Below are positions 35,478 through 42,984 of a DNA stretch of 64,000 nt, one piece after another (position 1 is the first letter of the stretch; each line of letters opens with the position of its first letter). The position numbers and the translations under genes are program-made. Source of the DNA: Salinimicrobium gaetbulicola (lineage in GTDB: Bacteria > Bacteroidota > Bacteroidia > Flavobacteriales > Flavobacteriaceae); NCBI RefSeq assembly GCF_042676025.1, contig NZ_JBHTJP010000034.1, positions 124,001 to 188,000 on the forward strand. The letters run 5' to 3'. Under the pieces are notes generated by a model. That model saw nothing but the letters and a program-made list of their open reading frames with translations. It did not search any database and was not told the origin of the DNA.

Positions 35478-35520
35478 ATCTCCACTCCAAATTTTAAATT
35501 TTAGTTAAATAAATGATTCA

Positions 35521-35563
35521 TGATTTTTGTCATGAAAATAAGACGTAATTCATTGTACTTTAG
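35521..35563 (+). promoter_or_regulatory. CRP/FNR-type promoter of an apparent non-coding RNA
   Basis: TGA-tttttg-TCA at 35521-35532 with -7 element TACTTTAG at 35556-35563, distance 29.5 bp. There is no gene start within the expected distance, but a terminator follows about 180 bp on. Confidence 0.65.
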
Positions 35564-35567
35564 CGAA

Positions 35568-35778
35568 GTAAACAATTCTAACTAAGAATCGATTTACAAA
35601 ATATCTGGTCTTTAGTACTTTATTGGGTTGAAGATCCAGGTTAAGAAGATAAAAAGGTAGTTATAGCCTGATATGCAAATTATACATAGGTATAATCCCT
35701 GATGTCACTTGAGTGTTATACTGCACTTATATCTTCTAGGGGAACAGGAAAGTCGTATTTCCTGTTCCTTTTTTTTTT
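35568..35778 (+). ncRNA. Putative stress-regulated small RNA
   Basis: The transcript would start near 35568 and end at a strong hairpin with T run at 35741-35778, about 210 nt. No credible ORF lies in it: short frames stop early, and the longest ATG frame, at 35702, reads straight through the terminator. The gap between the regulator and Hsp20 is thus largely accounted for. The class of RNA is unknown and no match to known RNA families was made. Confidence 0.55.
35741..35778 (+). terminator. Strong Rho-independent terminator of the small RNA
   Basis: GGAACAGGAAA and TTTCCTGTTCC form an 11-bp stem with a 6-nt loop, followed by a T run of about 10. Confidence 0.9.
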
Positions 35779-35913
35779 ACCCTAAAATTATCCGAAGTAG
35801 CCTTTAAAGAACAGCCTTTTAAAAGATAAAAAGGAATTATCTGCATTATTTGAAATTCGGATGATAAAACAATTAATTACCTGATTTTATGCAAGATACA
35901 AAGAGGGTGATAA

Positions 35914-35956
35914 TGACAAAAATCATGGAAATCAGTGTGGTAATTCCGTAAATTAA
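35914..35956 (+). promoter_or_regulatory. CRP/FNR-type promoter of the Hsp20 gene
   Basis: TGA-caaaaa-TCA at 35914-35925 with -7-like TAAATTAA at 35949-35956, distance 29.5 bp. The expected start is near 35961, with a leader of about 35 nt. Confidence 0.62.
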
Positions 35957-35997
35957 AGTCGTTAAAAAGGAACTATTAACAATAAAAAATAAATGTT

Positions 35998-36474
35998 ATG
36001 TCACTCGTTAAAACAAACAAACGGCGCAATGCTTTATTAAGCAATCCGTTTAGAAATGACCCTTTTTTCGCTGATATGATGGATACTCGAAGAATCTGGG
36101 ATCGCTTCATTAACAATGAGGGTAATCAGGGTGAAATGGAAATCATACCTGCTATGAACATCAAGGAAAATGAAAAGAATATCAAGGTGGAAATGGCAGC
36201 TCCTGGTTTAACTAAAGATGATTTTAATATTACTTTAGACGAAGGTATCCTTTCTGTTTCAGCAGAAAAAGAAGAAAAAGAGGAAGAAAAAAAAGAAGGG
36301 TTCGTGAGAAGAGAATTCAGCTATAATACTTTCTCAAGATCTGTAAGTCTTCCCGAAAATGTTGATGAAGACAAGGAGGTGGAAGCTACTTACAAAGATG
36401 GTGTTCTAAAAATGACAATCCATAAAAAGGAAAATCAAACACCTAAAAAACCTAAATCAATTAAGGTTAACTAA
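35998..36474 (+). CDS. Hsp20/alpha-crystallin small heat-shock protein
   Basis: A 158-residue chaperone of the Hsp20 family. A flexible N-terminus (about 1-45) precedes the alpha-crystallin domain (about 46-145), with VEMAAPGLTKDDFNITLDEG, the acidic loop EEKEEEKKEGF and FVRREFSYNTFSRSVSLPENV. A C-terminal Lys-rich tail follows. Holdase chaperones of this type protect unfolded proteins without ATP. It is a single-gene transcript with a CRP/FNR-type promoter and a terminator right after it. Confidence 0.95.
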   Translation: MSLVKTNKRRNALLSNPFRNDPFFADMMDTRRIWDRFINNEGNQGEMEIIPAMNIKENEKNIKVEMAAPGLTKDDFNITLDEGILSVSAEKEEKEEEKKEGFVRREFSYNTFSRSVSLPENVDEDKEVEATYKDGVLKMTIHKKENQTPKKPKSIKVN

Positions 36475-36479
36475 GATTA

Positions 36480-36512
36480 TAAGGGGAAATTTAATTTCCC
36501 CTTATTTTGTTT
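36480..36512 (+). terminator. Rho-independent terminator after hsp20
   Basis: TAAGGGGAAAT and ATTTCCCCTTA form an inverted repeat with a very short loop, followed by TTTTG and T-rich DNA. Confidence 0.8.
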
Positions 36513-36564
36513 TAAACTTCCAGGCCAGCATTTTATTTTTTTCTCAAAGGAAGCTTTAAATTAA

Positions 36565-36607
36565 TGATAACAATCATTGTTTCCCGAAAGATTTTCGGTT
36601 AAATTTA
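36565..36607 (+). promoter_or_regulatory. CRP/FNR-type promoter of the five-gene USP/nuclease/MBL operon
   Basis: TGA-taacaa-TCA at 36565-36576 with -7 element TAAATTTA at 36600-36607, distance 29.5 bp. The expected start is near 36612, 14 bp before the ATG at 36626. Confidence 0.65.
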
Positions 36608-36625
36608 AAGATTAAACTCCTTATA

Positions 36626-37474
36626 ATGAGAAAAATAGTAATTCCTTCAGATTTTTCAGAAAATGCCTTTAATGCTCTAAAATTTGCTGTTGAACTCTTC
36701 AAGCACGACCGCTGTGAATTCTACATACTTCATGCTTATGCAGATGAGGTGTACAATAAAGAAGGAGTTCTTACCCAGGAGTTTCTAGACGAATTTAAAG
36801 AAACCACTAAACAGAATTCTGATAAAGAACTAGAAAAGATCTGTGAGAGAATTACACAGGATTTTCACAACCCAAGGCATCGCTTTCATACCATTTCTGC
36901 TTTTGGGTTATTGATCGATGAAGTCAATGACCTGGCAGAACGCGAAAATGCCGATATCATAGTTACTTCAACCCGGGGAAAATCTAATGACCGTAAGCTC
37001 ACTTTTGGAAGCAACACCCTTCAAATTATTAAGTATGTTCAATGTCCCGTTTTAAGTATTCCCGAATCCTTTGAGTTTTCAGAACTCAAAAAGATCCTTT
37101 TCCCTACCAATTATATAATGCCATATCAAAAAAGGGAACTCAAATTGGTGGGAGAATTGGCAAGATCATTCGCTACACAGGTTCATATGTTATACGTTTC
37201 AAAATTCCCTATTGACAGTTTTAGGCAAAAGGATAATCAACAGGCTATTCAAGAACAGTTCTATGACGTAAAAATGGAATATCACCAGGTAGCTGATAAG
37301 GAGAAAACAGAAGCGATCCTGGAAACCATAGAGGAACTTAAAATTGATCTTTTGATCCTGGTCAATTCAAGACACAGTTACCTTGAAAATGTTCTATATA
37401 AATCGACCCTCGACAAAATAGGCCTCCATCCAAAAATACCATTTCTGGTCCTTCAAAATTTCCATCGCACCTAA
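36626..37474 (+). CDS. Universal stress protein (clustered copy 1)
   Basis: A 282-residue two-domain universal stress protein, starting MRKIVIPSDFSENAFNALKFAVE. The loop TSTRGKSNDRKLTFGSNT deviates from GxxG, which may weaken ATP binding. It is first of three adjacent homologues and first in a five-gene operon with gaps of 11, -4, 20 and 2 bp. The second domain ends in PFLVLQ, like copies 2 and 3. Confidence 0.9.
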   Translation: MRKIVIPSDFSENAFNALKFAVELFKHDRCEFYILHAYADEVYNKEGVLTQEFLDEFKETTKQNSDKELEKICERITQDFHNPRHRFHTISAFGLLIDEVNDLAERENADIIVTSTRGKSNDRKLTFGSNTLQIIKYVQCPVLSIPESFEFSELKKILFPTNYIMPYQKRELKLVGELARSFATQVHMLYVSKFPIDSFRQKDNQQAIQEQFYDVKMEYHQVADKEKTEAILETIEELKIDLLILVNSRHSYLENVLYKSTLDKIGLHPKIPFLVLQNFHRT

Positions 37475-37484
37475 GTAAACAGCC

Positions 37485-38336
37485 ATGAAAAAGATCCTTT
37501 TACCCACAGATTTTTCTGAGAACTCGTATAACGCCATTCGATACGCTGTTGAGTTATTCAATCATGAAAAATGTGCCTTTTACCTGCTGAACACTTACAC
37601 TCCCATCTTGTATGATAATGAATACCTGGTGTACAGTGCAACCCAACCCACCCTTACCGAAATTTACAGGAATAATTCAGCAAAAGGTTTGAATCGTATT
37701 TTAAAAAAGATCAAAAAGAATTTTCCGAATGATGAGCATGAGTTTCACAAGATCTCCTCTTTTAATATCCTCACAGATGAGATCAAGGAACAAGTGAAGG
37801 AAAAAGAGATCGATCTCATTGTCATGGGAACAAAGGGTGCCACGGGAGCAGATGAGATTCTCTTTGGATCAAATACGGTACAAGCAATTAAGAAAGCCAA
37901 ATGTCCGCTGTTGGCGATACCTTCCCATTTTGATTTTGCAGAACCAAAAAGGATCCTGCTTCCAACAGATTTTGAAACAGATCTTCCGCCACTCCTGGAA
38001 ATTTTAAAAGATATTACTGATCATTTTTCTTCCAAAATTAATATCCTCCATGTCTATTTTGGAGCAGAACTTTCCGAAGACCAGGAGAAAAGAAAAAAAG
38101 CGCTGGGTACGGCTTTTAAAGACCAGGAGCACCATTTTTACAGCATTGCCGATAAAAGTGTGCCTCAGGCTATTTATGATTTCCAGGAGGACAATGAAGT
38201 TGATATGCTGGTAATGGTGAATAACAAACATTCCTTTTTTGAAAATCTGTTATTCAGGCCTGTGATCAATGAAATAGGTTTTCATGTTAAAGTTCCATTT
38301 TTGGTTATTCCTTCACAAAAAAAACGGAGTTCATGA
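37485..38336 (+). CDS. Universal stress protein (clustered copy 2)
   Basis: A 283-residue two-domain universal stress protein, starting MKKILLPTDFSENSYNAIRYAVE. The nucleotide loop MGTKGATGADEILFGSNT is the best preserved of the three neighbours and should bind ATP. The N-terminal sequence is close to copy 1 (ILLPTDFSENSYNAI compared with IVIPSDFSENAFNAL), and both probably came from tandem duplication. It overlaps the next gene by 4 bp. Confidence 0.9.
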   Translation: MKKILLPTDFSENSYNAIRYAVELFNHEKCAFYLLNTYTPILYDNEYLVYSATQPTLTEIYRNNSAKGLNRILKKIKKNFPNDEHEFHKISSFNILTDEIKEQVKEKEIDLIVMGTKGATGADEILFGSNTVQAIKKAKCPLLAIPSHFDFAEPKRILLPTDFETDLPPLLEILKDITDHFSSKINILHVYFGAELSEDQEKRKKALGTAFKDQEHHFYSIADKSVPQAIYDFQEDNEVDMLVMVNNKHSFFENLLFRPVINEIGFHVKVPFLVIPSQKKRSS

Positions 38337-39181
38337 AAAATATTCTCCTTCCTACAGATTTTTCTCATAATGCGGCTAATGCCATAACCTACATCATGGA
38401 AATGTATAAGGATGATGAGTGTACCTTTACTTTTTTACATGCCTATAAGGTCAATGATTTTGAGGAAGGAAGCCTGTTAACACCCATTCCAAGGCCAGGC
38501 CTTTTAGAGGCTGCTCAAAGGGAAAAGTCGGCCATGCTTCAAAATTTAGTTGATGATGTAAATGGAAAGAATTCAAACCTTAAACACTCTTTTGAATTTA
38601 TTTCTGCAAATAAATCACTTGTAAATACCGTAAAGGAACAGATCAATAAAAAGGAGATAGACCTTGTAGTGATAGGAACTCAGGGACATACCGGGGCAGA
38701 CGAGGTGGTATACGGAAGTAATACCGTGAACTTAATGGAAGAGATCCAAAACTGCCCGATTATGGCAATTCCTTCAAATGTGACCTTTAAAGGGTTATCT
38801 GAAATAGTCCTGGCTAATAGCTTTAAAGCGGAGCTGAATCCCAGGGACCTCCATTTTTTAGCCGAATTATCTGAAGAATTCAGGGCACCTGTTAGAGTCC
38901 TCCATATTTCAGAAGAAGGCGGCCTTACAGAAAAGCAGGTCATACATAAAAAGATCTTACGGGAACGCCTTGAAAAGGAAAATGTGAACTTCTCTTTTCA
39001 TTCACTTGATTTTCTGAGCATTCCTCTGGGTATATATTCCTTTACGGAAAGTCGGGGAAGTGAACTCATCGCATTCATAAATAAAAAACATGGGTTTTTT
39101 GAAAACCTACTTTTTGACCCTTTATACAAGAACCTGGCTCATTATTCAAAAATCCCGGTTTTGGTATTGCATCAACCTTAA
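38333..39181 (+). CDS. Universal stress protein (clustered copy 3)
   Basis: A 282-residue two-domain universal stress protein. Its start ATG overlaps the stop of copy 2 (ATGA), which indicates translational coupling. The loop IGTQGHTGADEVVYGSNT is conserved. It is followed after 20 bp by the nuclease-like gene of the same operon. Confidence 0.9.
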   Translation: MKNILLPTDFSHNAANAITYIMEMYKDDECTFTFLHAYKVNDFEEGSLLTPIPRPGLLEAAQREKSAMLQNLVDDVNGKNSNLKHSFEFISANKSLVNTVKEQINKKEIDLVVIGTQGHTGADEVVYGSNTVNLMEEIQNCPIMAIPSNVTFKGLSEIVLANSFKAELNPRDLHFLAELSEEFRAPVRVLHISEEGGLTEKQVIHKKILRERLEKENVNFSFHSLDFLSIPLGIYSFTESRGSELIAFINKKHGFFENLLFDPLYKNLAHYSKIPVLVLHQP

Positions 39182-39201
39182 ATTGCCTCAAAATTGGTTA
39201 A

Positions 39202-40047
39202 ATGGATACTTCAGAACTAAAGATCACTACTGCCTCAGGTGAAAAACATCATTTTTCGGCAAAAAAAGTAGCACACTCCTTACGAAAATCGGGGGCCGAT
39301 CAAAGTGTGATCGCTGGTATCCTTCAAAAGATCGAATCTGAACTATATGAAGGTATTACCACAAAAGAGATCTATAACCGGGCCTATAAACTTCTTCGGA
39401 AGAAGGATTCCCTTTTTGCATCCAGATATAAGCTCAAAAATGCCATTTTTGAATTAGGTCCCACCGGTTACCCTTTTGAGAAGTTTGTGGCCGCCGTGCT
39501 TCAAAATTCCGGTTATAAAGTTGAAGTAGGCAAAGTAGTTCAGGGATCATGCGTAACACATGAGATTGATGTCATTGCCCGAAAAGATAATATAAAATTA
39601 TTCATTGAATGCAAATTCCACAGCGAACATGGGAATAATTGTAACGTGAAGGTTCCTTTGTACATACATTCTCGCTTCCAGGATATTCAGAAGTTCTTTC
39701 AGAAAAAACATGACCCCGAGGAATTTTTCAATGAAGGTTGGGTGGTCACCAATACCAGGTTCACAAAAGATGCTTTAGACTACGGCAAGTGTGTTGACTT
39801 GCATTTGCTTAGTTGGGATACTCCTAAAGGCAGCAGCTTAAAAGAACGAATTGATGAATCTGGGCTTTATCCTATTACCGTGTCAGAATTGCTTTCTCAA
39901 AGGGAAAAACAATTTTTGTTAAGCAGGGATGTGGTGTTATGCCGGGATCTTATTCACGATCGTTTTTTTCTGGATCACCTGGGGGTTTCAGAAACCAGAA
40001 AGAAAAAGATCTTAAAGGAAATGCAGCAACTTTGTAAAATGCAATAA
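39202..40047 (+). CDS. ATP-cone plus Mrr-like restriction-endonuclease-fold protein
   Basis: A 281-residue protein. Residues about 5-85 resemble an ATP-cone (KITTASGEKHHFSAKKVAHSLRKSGAD), the nucleotide-binding regulator of ribonucleotide reductases and NrdR. Residues about 90-180 hold a PD-(D/E)XK nuclease core: the catalytic set Asp123 (EIDVIARK), Glu136 and Lys138 (ECKFH) is intact. The combination suggests a DNA- or RNA-cleaving enzyme whose activity responds to nucleotide. It sits between the USP genes and an MBL-RNase in one operon. The function is unproven, and no partner methyltransferase is present. Confidence 0.8.
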   Translation: MDTSELKITTASGEKHHFSAKKVAHSLRKSGADQSVIAGILQKIESELYEGITTKEIYNRAYKLLRKKDSLFASRYKLKNAIFELGPTGYPFEKFVAAVLQNSGYKVEVGKVVQGSCVTHEIDVIARKDNIKLFIECKFHSEHGNNCNVKVPLYIHSRFQDIQKFFQKKHDPEEFFNEGWVVTNTRFTKDALDYGKCVDLHLLSWDTPKGSSLKERIDESGLYPITVSELLSQREKQFLLSRDVVLCRDLIHDRFFLDHLGVSETRKKKILKEMQQLCKMQ

Positions 40048-40049
40048 CC

Positions 40050-41432
40050 ATGGAACACAAGGTTAAAATTCATTTTTTGGGAGCTTCAGGAACAGTTACC
40101 GGATCAAAATTCCTGTTGGAAACACCGGAAAAAAATATCCTAATCGACTGCGGACTATTTCAGGGTTTGAAAGAACTCAGGGAATTGAATTGGCAGCGTC
40201 TTCCCTTTCCTGCAGAAAAAATAGATGTGATCCTTCTCACCCACGGCCATCTGGATCACACCGGATATCTTCCTAAATTGGTAGCTGAAGGTTTTATGGG
40301 AATCATTCGCGGCACACCTCCTACTCTGGCGATCGCTGAGATCATCATGACAGACAGCGCCAAGATTCAGGAGGAGGATGCCGAACGGGCGAATGCAGAG
40401 GATTATACGGTACATTCCCCCGCCCTGCCGTTATACACCTTAAAAGATGTGGAGAAAACTCTGAAATTGTTCAAATCGGATAATTTGGAGGAGTGGTACG
40501 AGATTACAGAAAATATTAAATTCAGATTTAAAAAGAATGGACATATTCTGGGTGCAACATTTATCGAGCTTGACATCTTCGGAAAGATCTTCGTGTTCTC
40601 CGGGGATATAGGTCGGGAAGAAGACCTCTTGCTCGCACCCCCTGACCGACCTAAATGGGCAGATTACTTATTCCTGGAAAGCACCTATGGAGATCGTCTT
40701 CACCCTGAAGAAGACGCAGATGAACTTTTAACTAGAACTATAAAAAGATCTCTTGACAATAATGGGACTTTGATCATTCCCAGTTTCGCGGTAGAACGGT
40801 TGCAAACTTTAATGTACCGGCTCTGGAAATTACATGACCAAAATAAAATTCCCGCCATTCCTGTCTTTATTGACAGCCCTATGGGAAATGCGGTATACCA
40901 GGTCTTTGAAAGATTCCATGGCTGGCACAAACTTTCTCCTGCCGAGTTGAAGGCAATGAAGAACTACTTTAATATCATAACTTCCTATAAAGACACCTGG
41001 AAAACGGTTGATGATCACCGGTCAAAAGTGGTGATCGCAGGAAGCGGTATGGTTACCGGTGGTAGAGTTCTTACCTATTTGCGGTATTATCTTGAAAAAA
41101 AGGAAACAACCGTACTTTTAGTAGGGTTTCAAGCTGAAGGAACAAGAGGGAGACAACTTCAGGAAGGAACTCATGAGATCAAGATTTTTGGGAAATATTG
41201 CCCTGTGAATGCCACTTTAGAGCAGATCAATAGCCTTTCAGCCCATGCAGATCAAAAAGGCCTTATAAACTGGATTAGTGATATCAAGAATATTCCAGAA
41301 ACAGTTTTTCTTATCCATGGCGAAAACACAGCAAGAAATACATTAAGGGTAAAGATCAAAGATGTTTACGGCTGGAATACACATCTTCCGCAAATACGCG
41401 AAACTGTGGAACTTCATTTCGGTAATAAGTAA
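40050..41432 (+). CDS. Metallo-beta-lactamase fold, beta-CASP RNA-processing nuclease-like protein
   Basis: A 460-residue protein. The MBL motif THGHLDHTG (His65, His67, Asp69, His70) is near the N-terminus, a beta-CASP insertion follows (about 210-380) with SFAVERLQTLMYRLW and SGMVTGGRVLTYL, and the RMMBL end has LSAHADQKGLINW. This is the group of archaeal/bacterial CPSF-like RNases, not the RNase J group. It probably cleaves or trims RNA. It ends the five-gene operon, 2 bp after the nuclease gene, and a strong hairpin follows. Confidence 0.9.
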   Translation: MEHKVKIHFLGASGTVTGSKFLLETPEKNILIDCGLFQGLKELRELNWQRLPFPAEKIDVILLTHGHLDHTGYLPKLVAEGFMGIIRGTPPTLAIAEIIMTDSAKIQEEDAERANAEDYTVHSPALPLYTLKDVEKTLKLFKSDNLEEWYEITENIKFRFKKNGHILGATFIELDIFGKIFVFSGDIGREEDLLLAPPDRPKWADYLFLESTYGDRLHPEEDADELLTRTIKRSLDNNGTLIIPSFAVERLQTLMYRLWKLHDQNKIPAIPVFIDSPMGNAVYQVFERFHGWHKLSPAELKAMKNYFNIITSYKDTWKTVDDHRSKVVIAGSGMVTGGRVLTYLRYYLEKKETTVLLVGFQAEGTRGRQLQEGTHEIKIFGKYCPVNATLEQINSLSAHADQKGLINWISDIKNIPETVFLIHGENTARNTLRVKIKDVYGWNTHLPQIRETVELHFGNK

Positions 41433-41436
41433 AAAA

Positions 41437-41470
41437 AAGATCTGTGGTAAAAACCACAGATCTTAACTTT
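41437..41470. terminator. Bidirectional terminator between the MBL gene and the lipoprotein-like pseudogene
   Basis: AAGATCTGTGG at 41437-41447, a 6-nt loop and CCACAGATCTT at 41454-41464. A-rich DNA on one side and T-rich on the other would work for both convergent genes. Confidence 0.85.
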
Positions 41471-41505
41471 ACAGGTTCATCACCTGCCACTGTAAGAACA
41501 ATAAA

Positions 41506-41733
41506 TTATTCTACAGAAGTAGTATTGGAATTGTCTTCTACTACAGTTCCACCAACGTTGGTAGTGTCAACTACTTCTTCAACAGGAGTTTCAACAGCTT
41601 CAACAGTAGTTTCAGCAGGAGTTTCCATTACTTCAACTGAAGTTTCTTCAGTAGATTCAGCTGGAGTTTCTTTACAAGAAGTAAAACTTAATACCATCGC
41701 GATAGCAGCAAAAGTCAAAAATCATTTTTTCAT
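41506..41733 (-). pseudogene. Small lipoprotein-like gene with an in-frame stop at codon 4
   Basis: From ATG 41733 the frame reads MKK, then TGA (41724-41722), then FLTFAAIAMVLSFTSCKETPAE: a lipoprotein signal with lipobox FTSC followed by an acidic, Thr-rich low-complexity tail with repeats of the type ETPAE/ETPVEE. The signal begins in the same frame before and after the stop, so a nonsense change (or a sequence error) is the simplest explanation. Translation from TTG 41718 could still give a 70-residue product. A perfect -7 element TACATTTG (41770 down to 41763) lies upstream. Confidence 0.55.
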
Positions 41734-41762
41734 TTAAATCAATTATTAATTGTTTGAGGCAG

Positions 41763-41770
41763 CAAATGTA
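41763..41770 (-). promoter_or_regulatory. Perfect Bacteroidota -7 element upstream of the broken lipoprotein-like gene
   Basis: TACATTTG on the minus strand, matching TAnnTTTG exactly, about 30 bp upstream of the ATG at 41733. Confidence 0.55.
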
Positions 41771-41870
41771 TCTTATTTTCCAATTCAAAATACAAACCCT
41801 AAAAAATATTTTTTTATCAAAATTCGAGGTTAATATTTTAAAAATATTATTTGATTTCCCCTAAACCTTT

Positions 41871-41914
41871 TGACATTAATCATTTCTTTTTGGGTATGAA
41901 ATTTAGTAACTTAT
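41871..41914 (+). promoter_or_regulatory. CRP/FNR-type promoter of the helical-protein gene pair
   Basis: TGA-cattaa-TCA at 41871-41882 with -7-like TAACTTAT at 41907-41914. The distance is 30.5 bp, one base longer than most. Confidence 0.55.
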
Positions 41915-41935
41915 AGTTCTCAAATTGAAAAGGTT

Positions 41936-42367
41936 ATGGCAAGGTCAACTACAAAGCATTTCTCAGGTAATGAAAAGGAGATTGCCGAGCTAATAAAGGA
42001 GAACCTGGTATGGAAAGAGGATCTTTCCTATGCCGGTGAAGAAATTAATTTCCTTTCAAAATTTCTGGAAGCAGATGTTTTTCAGAAGAACATACTCAAC
42101 TTATATGAGAAGATCCAAATCTTCTGTTCCCAACTAGATTCTTTTCGGACTCAAAACCTGGATCTGTCAATGGAAGTACATAATAATAAATATGACATTC
42201 AAGGCATGCTGGAATGTGAAGATATAAGTTGTGAGATCTTTTACCATGACGAGCATCTTAAACTGGGAATGCGGATCATGGAATTCATAAAGAACTTTAA
42301 AGAATTTAAGCTAGAGGTTTTCTCATATACCTCAGGGCTTCTAAAAAAGAGCAGTAAAGAGATGTAA
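41936..42367 (+). CDS. Small helical protein of a three-member family (copy 2)
   Basis: A 143-residue, all-helical cytoplasmic protein with the family pattern W-x2-[DE]-L-x-[FY]-x2-[DE]-[DE]-x2-F-[LF] near residues 27-41 (WKEDLSYAGEEINFL). It contains three cysteines in its central part (a CEDISCEIF segment), which the relatives lack. It is 13 bp before a third family member. Unknown function. The promoter places it in the stress regulon. Confidence 0.68.
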   Translation: MARSTTKHFSGNEKEIAELIKENLVWKEDLSYAGEEINFLSKFLEADVFQKNILNLYEKIQIFCSQLDSFRTQNLDLSMEVHNNKYDIQGMLECEDISCEIFYHDEHLKLGMRIMEFIKNFKEFKLEVFSYTSGLLKKSSKEM

Positions 42368-42380
42368 AAACTTAAAGGCG

Positions 42381-42824
42381 ATGAGAACGAAAACACCAAA
42401 ATTCAGGTACATCGATTGGAAAACTCCCGATGAGATGCATTTTTCTTCATTACAGTGGCAGTCTGAATTAAACTTTTACAAGGACGAGCAACGATTTTTT
42501 GAAGATATGCTGAAAGAATATACAATGCCAATCATTGAATCGAATCTTTTTTCCAGGATTCAGGATCTAATAACCGAACTGTCGGCTTCAGAAAAAGAAT
42601 TGAAACAATTACATGAGCAGGTAAATGACCACACTAACCGCCTGGAAAGATTGGTAGAAAATGTGGATGAACCCAGCGAAGGAAGAACTTACAGGCAGCA
42701 GCACAAAAATATCTTACAATTAATAAATGACTTTACTAAAAGGTATAAACAACTCAAAAAAGATATTTTTGGTTCTGTTACCGAAGCCTTGAAGCACCAA
42801 AAACAGAAGCGCCTTCTTTCCTAA
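42381..42824 (+). CDS. Small helical protein of a three-member family (copy 3)
   Basis: A 147-residue helical protein with the same motif (WQSELNFYKDEQRFF) near residues 29-43, a coiled-coil-like middle (ELKQLHEQVNDHTNRLERL) and a basic C-terminus (KHQKQKRLLS). It follows copy 2 by 13 bp in the same operon, and a terminator follows. Sequence identity within the family is low, so the common origin rests on the shared motif, size and context. Confidence 0.66.
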   Translation: MRTKTPKFRYIDWKTPDEMHFSSLQWQSELNFYKDEQRFFEDMLKEYTMPIIESNLFSRIQDLITELSASEKELKQLHEQVNDHTNRLERLVENVDEPSEGRTYRQQHKNILQLINDFTKRYKQLKKDIFGSVTEALKHQKQKRLLS

Positions 42825-42873
42825 AAAAACGAAAAACTAGGATTCTTCATAGCACACAAAGAGTTTTAGAAAA

Positions 42874-42908
42874 ACCTGCATTTTCAATGGGAATGCAGGT
42901 CTTTTTTG
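42874..42908 (+). terminator. Rho-independent terminator after the helical gene pair
   Basis: ACCTGCATT and AATGCAGGT at 42874-42882 and 42892-42900, followed by CTTTTTT. Confidence 0.85.
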
Positions 42909-42954
42909 GATTCGAAAATTTAAGTTCTTTTTTTAAATAAAATTCAATTAATCG

Positions 42955-42970
42955 TTATATTGCAATATAA
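42955..42970 (+). promoter_or_regulatory. Probable ArsR operator
   Basis: A perfect 16-bp palindrome TTATATTGCAATATAA lies 14 bp before the ArsR start codon, in the typical place for autoregulation by an ArsR/SmtB repressor. Confidence 0.65.
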
Positions 42971-42984
42971 TTTTAAAACACGCA

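Noticed and set aside
39202..40047. Restriction-modification system
   Set aside because: The nuclease-like gene has no methyltransferase or specificity partner; it sits in a stress operon.
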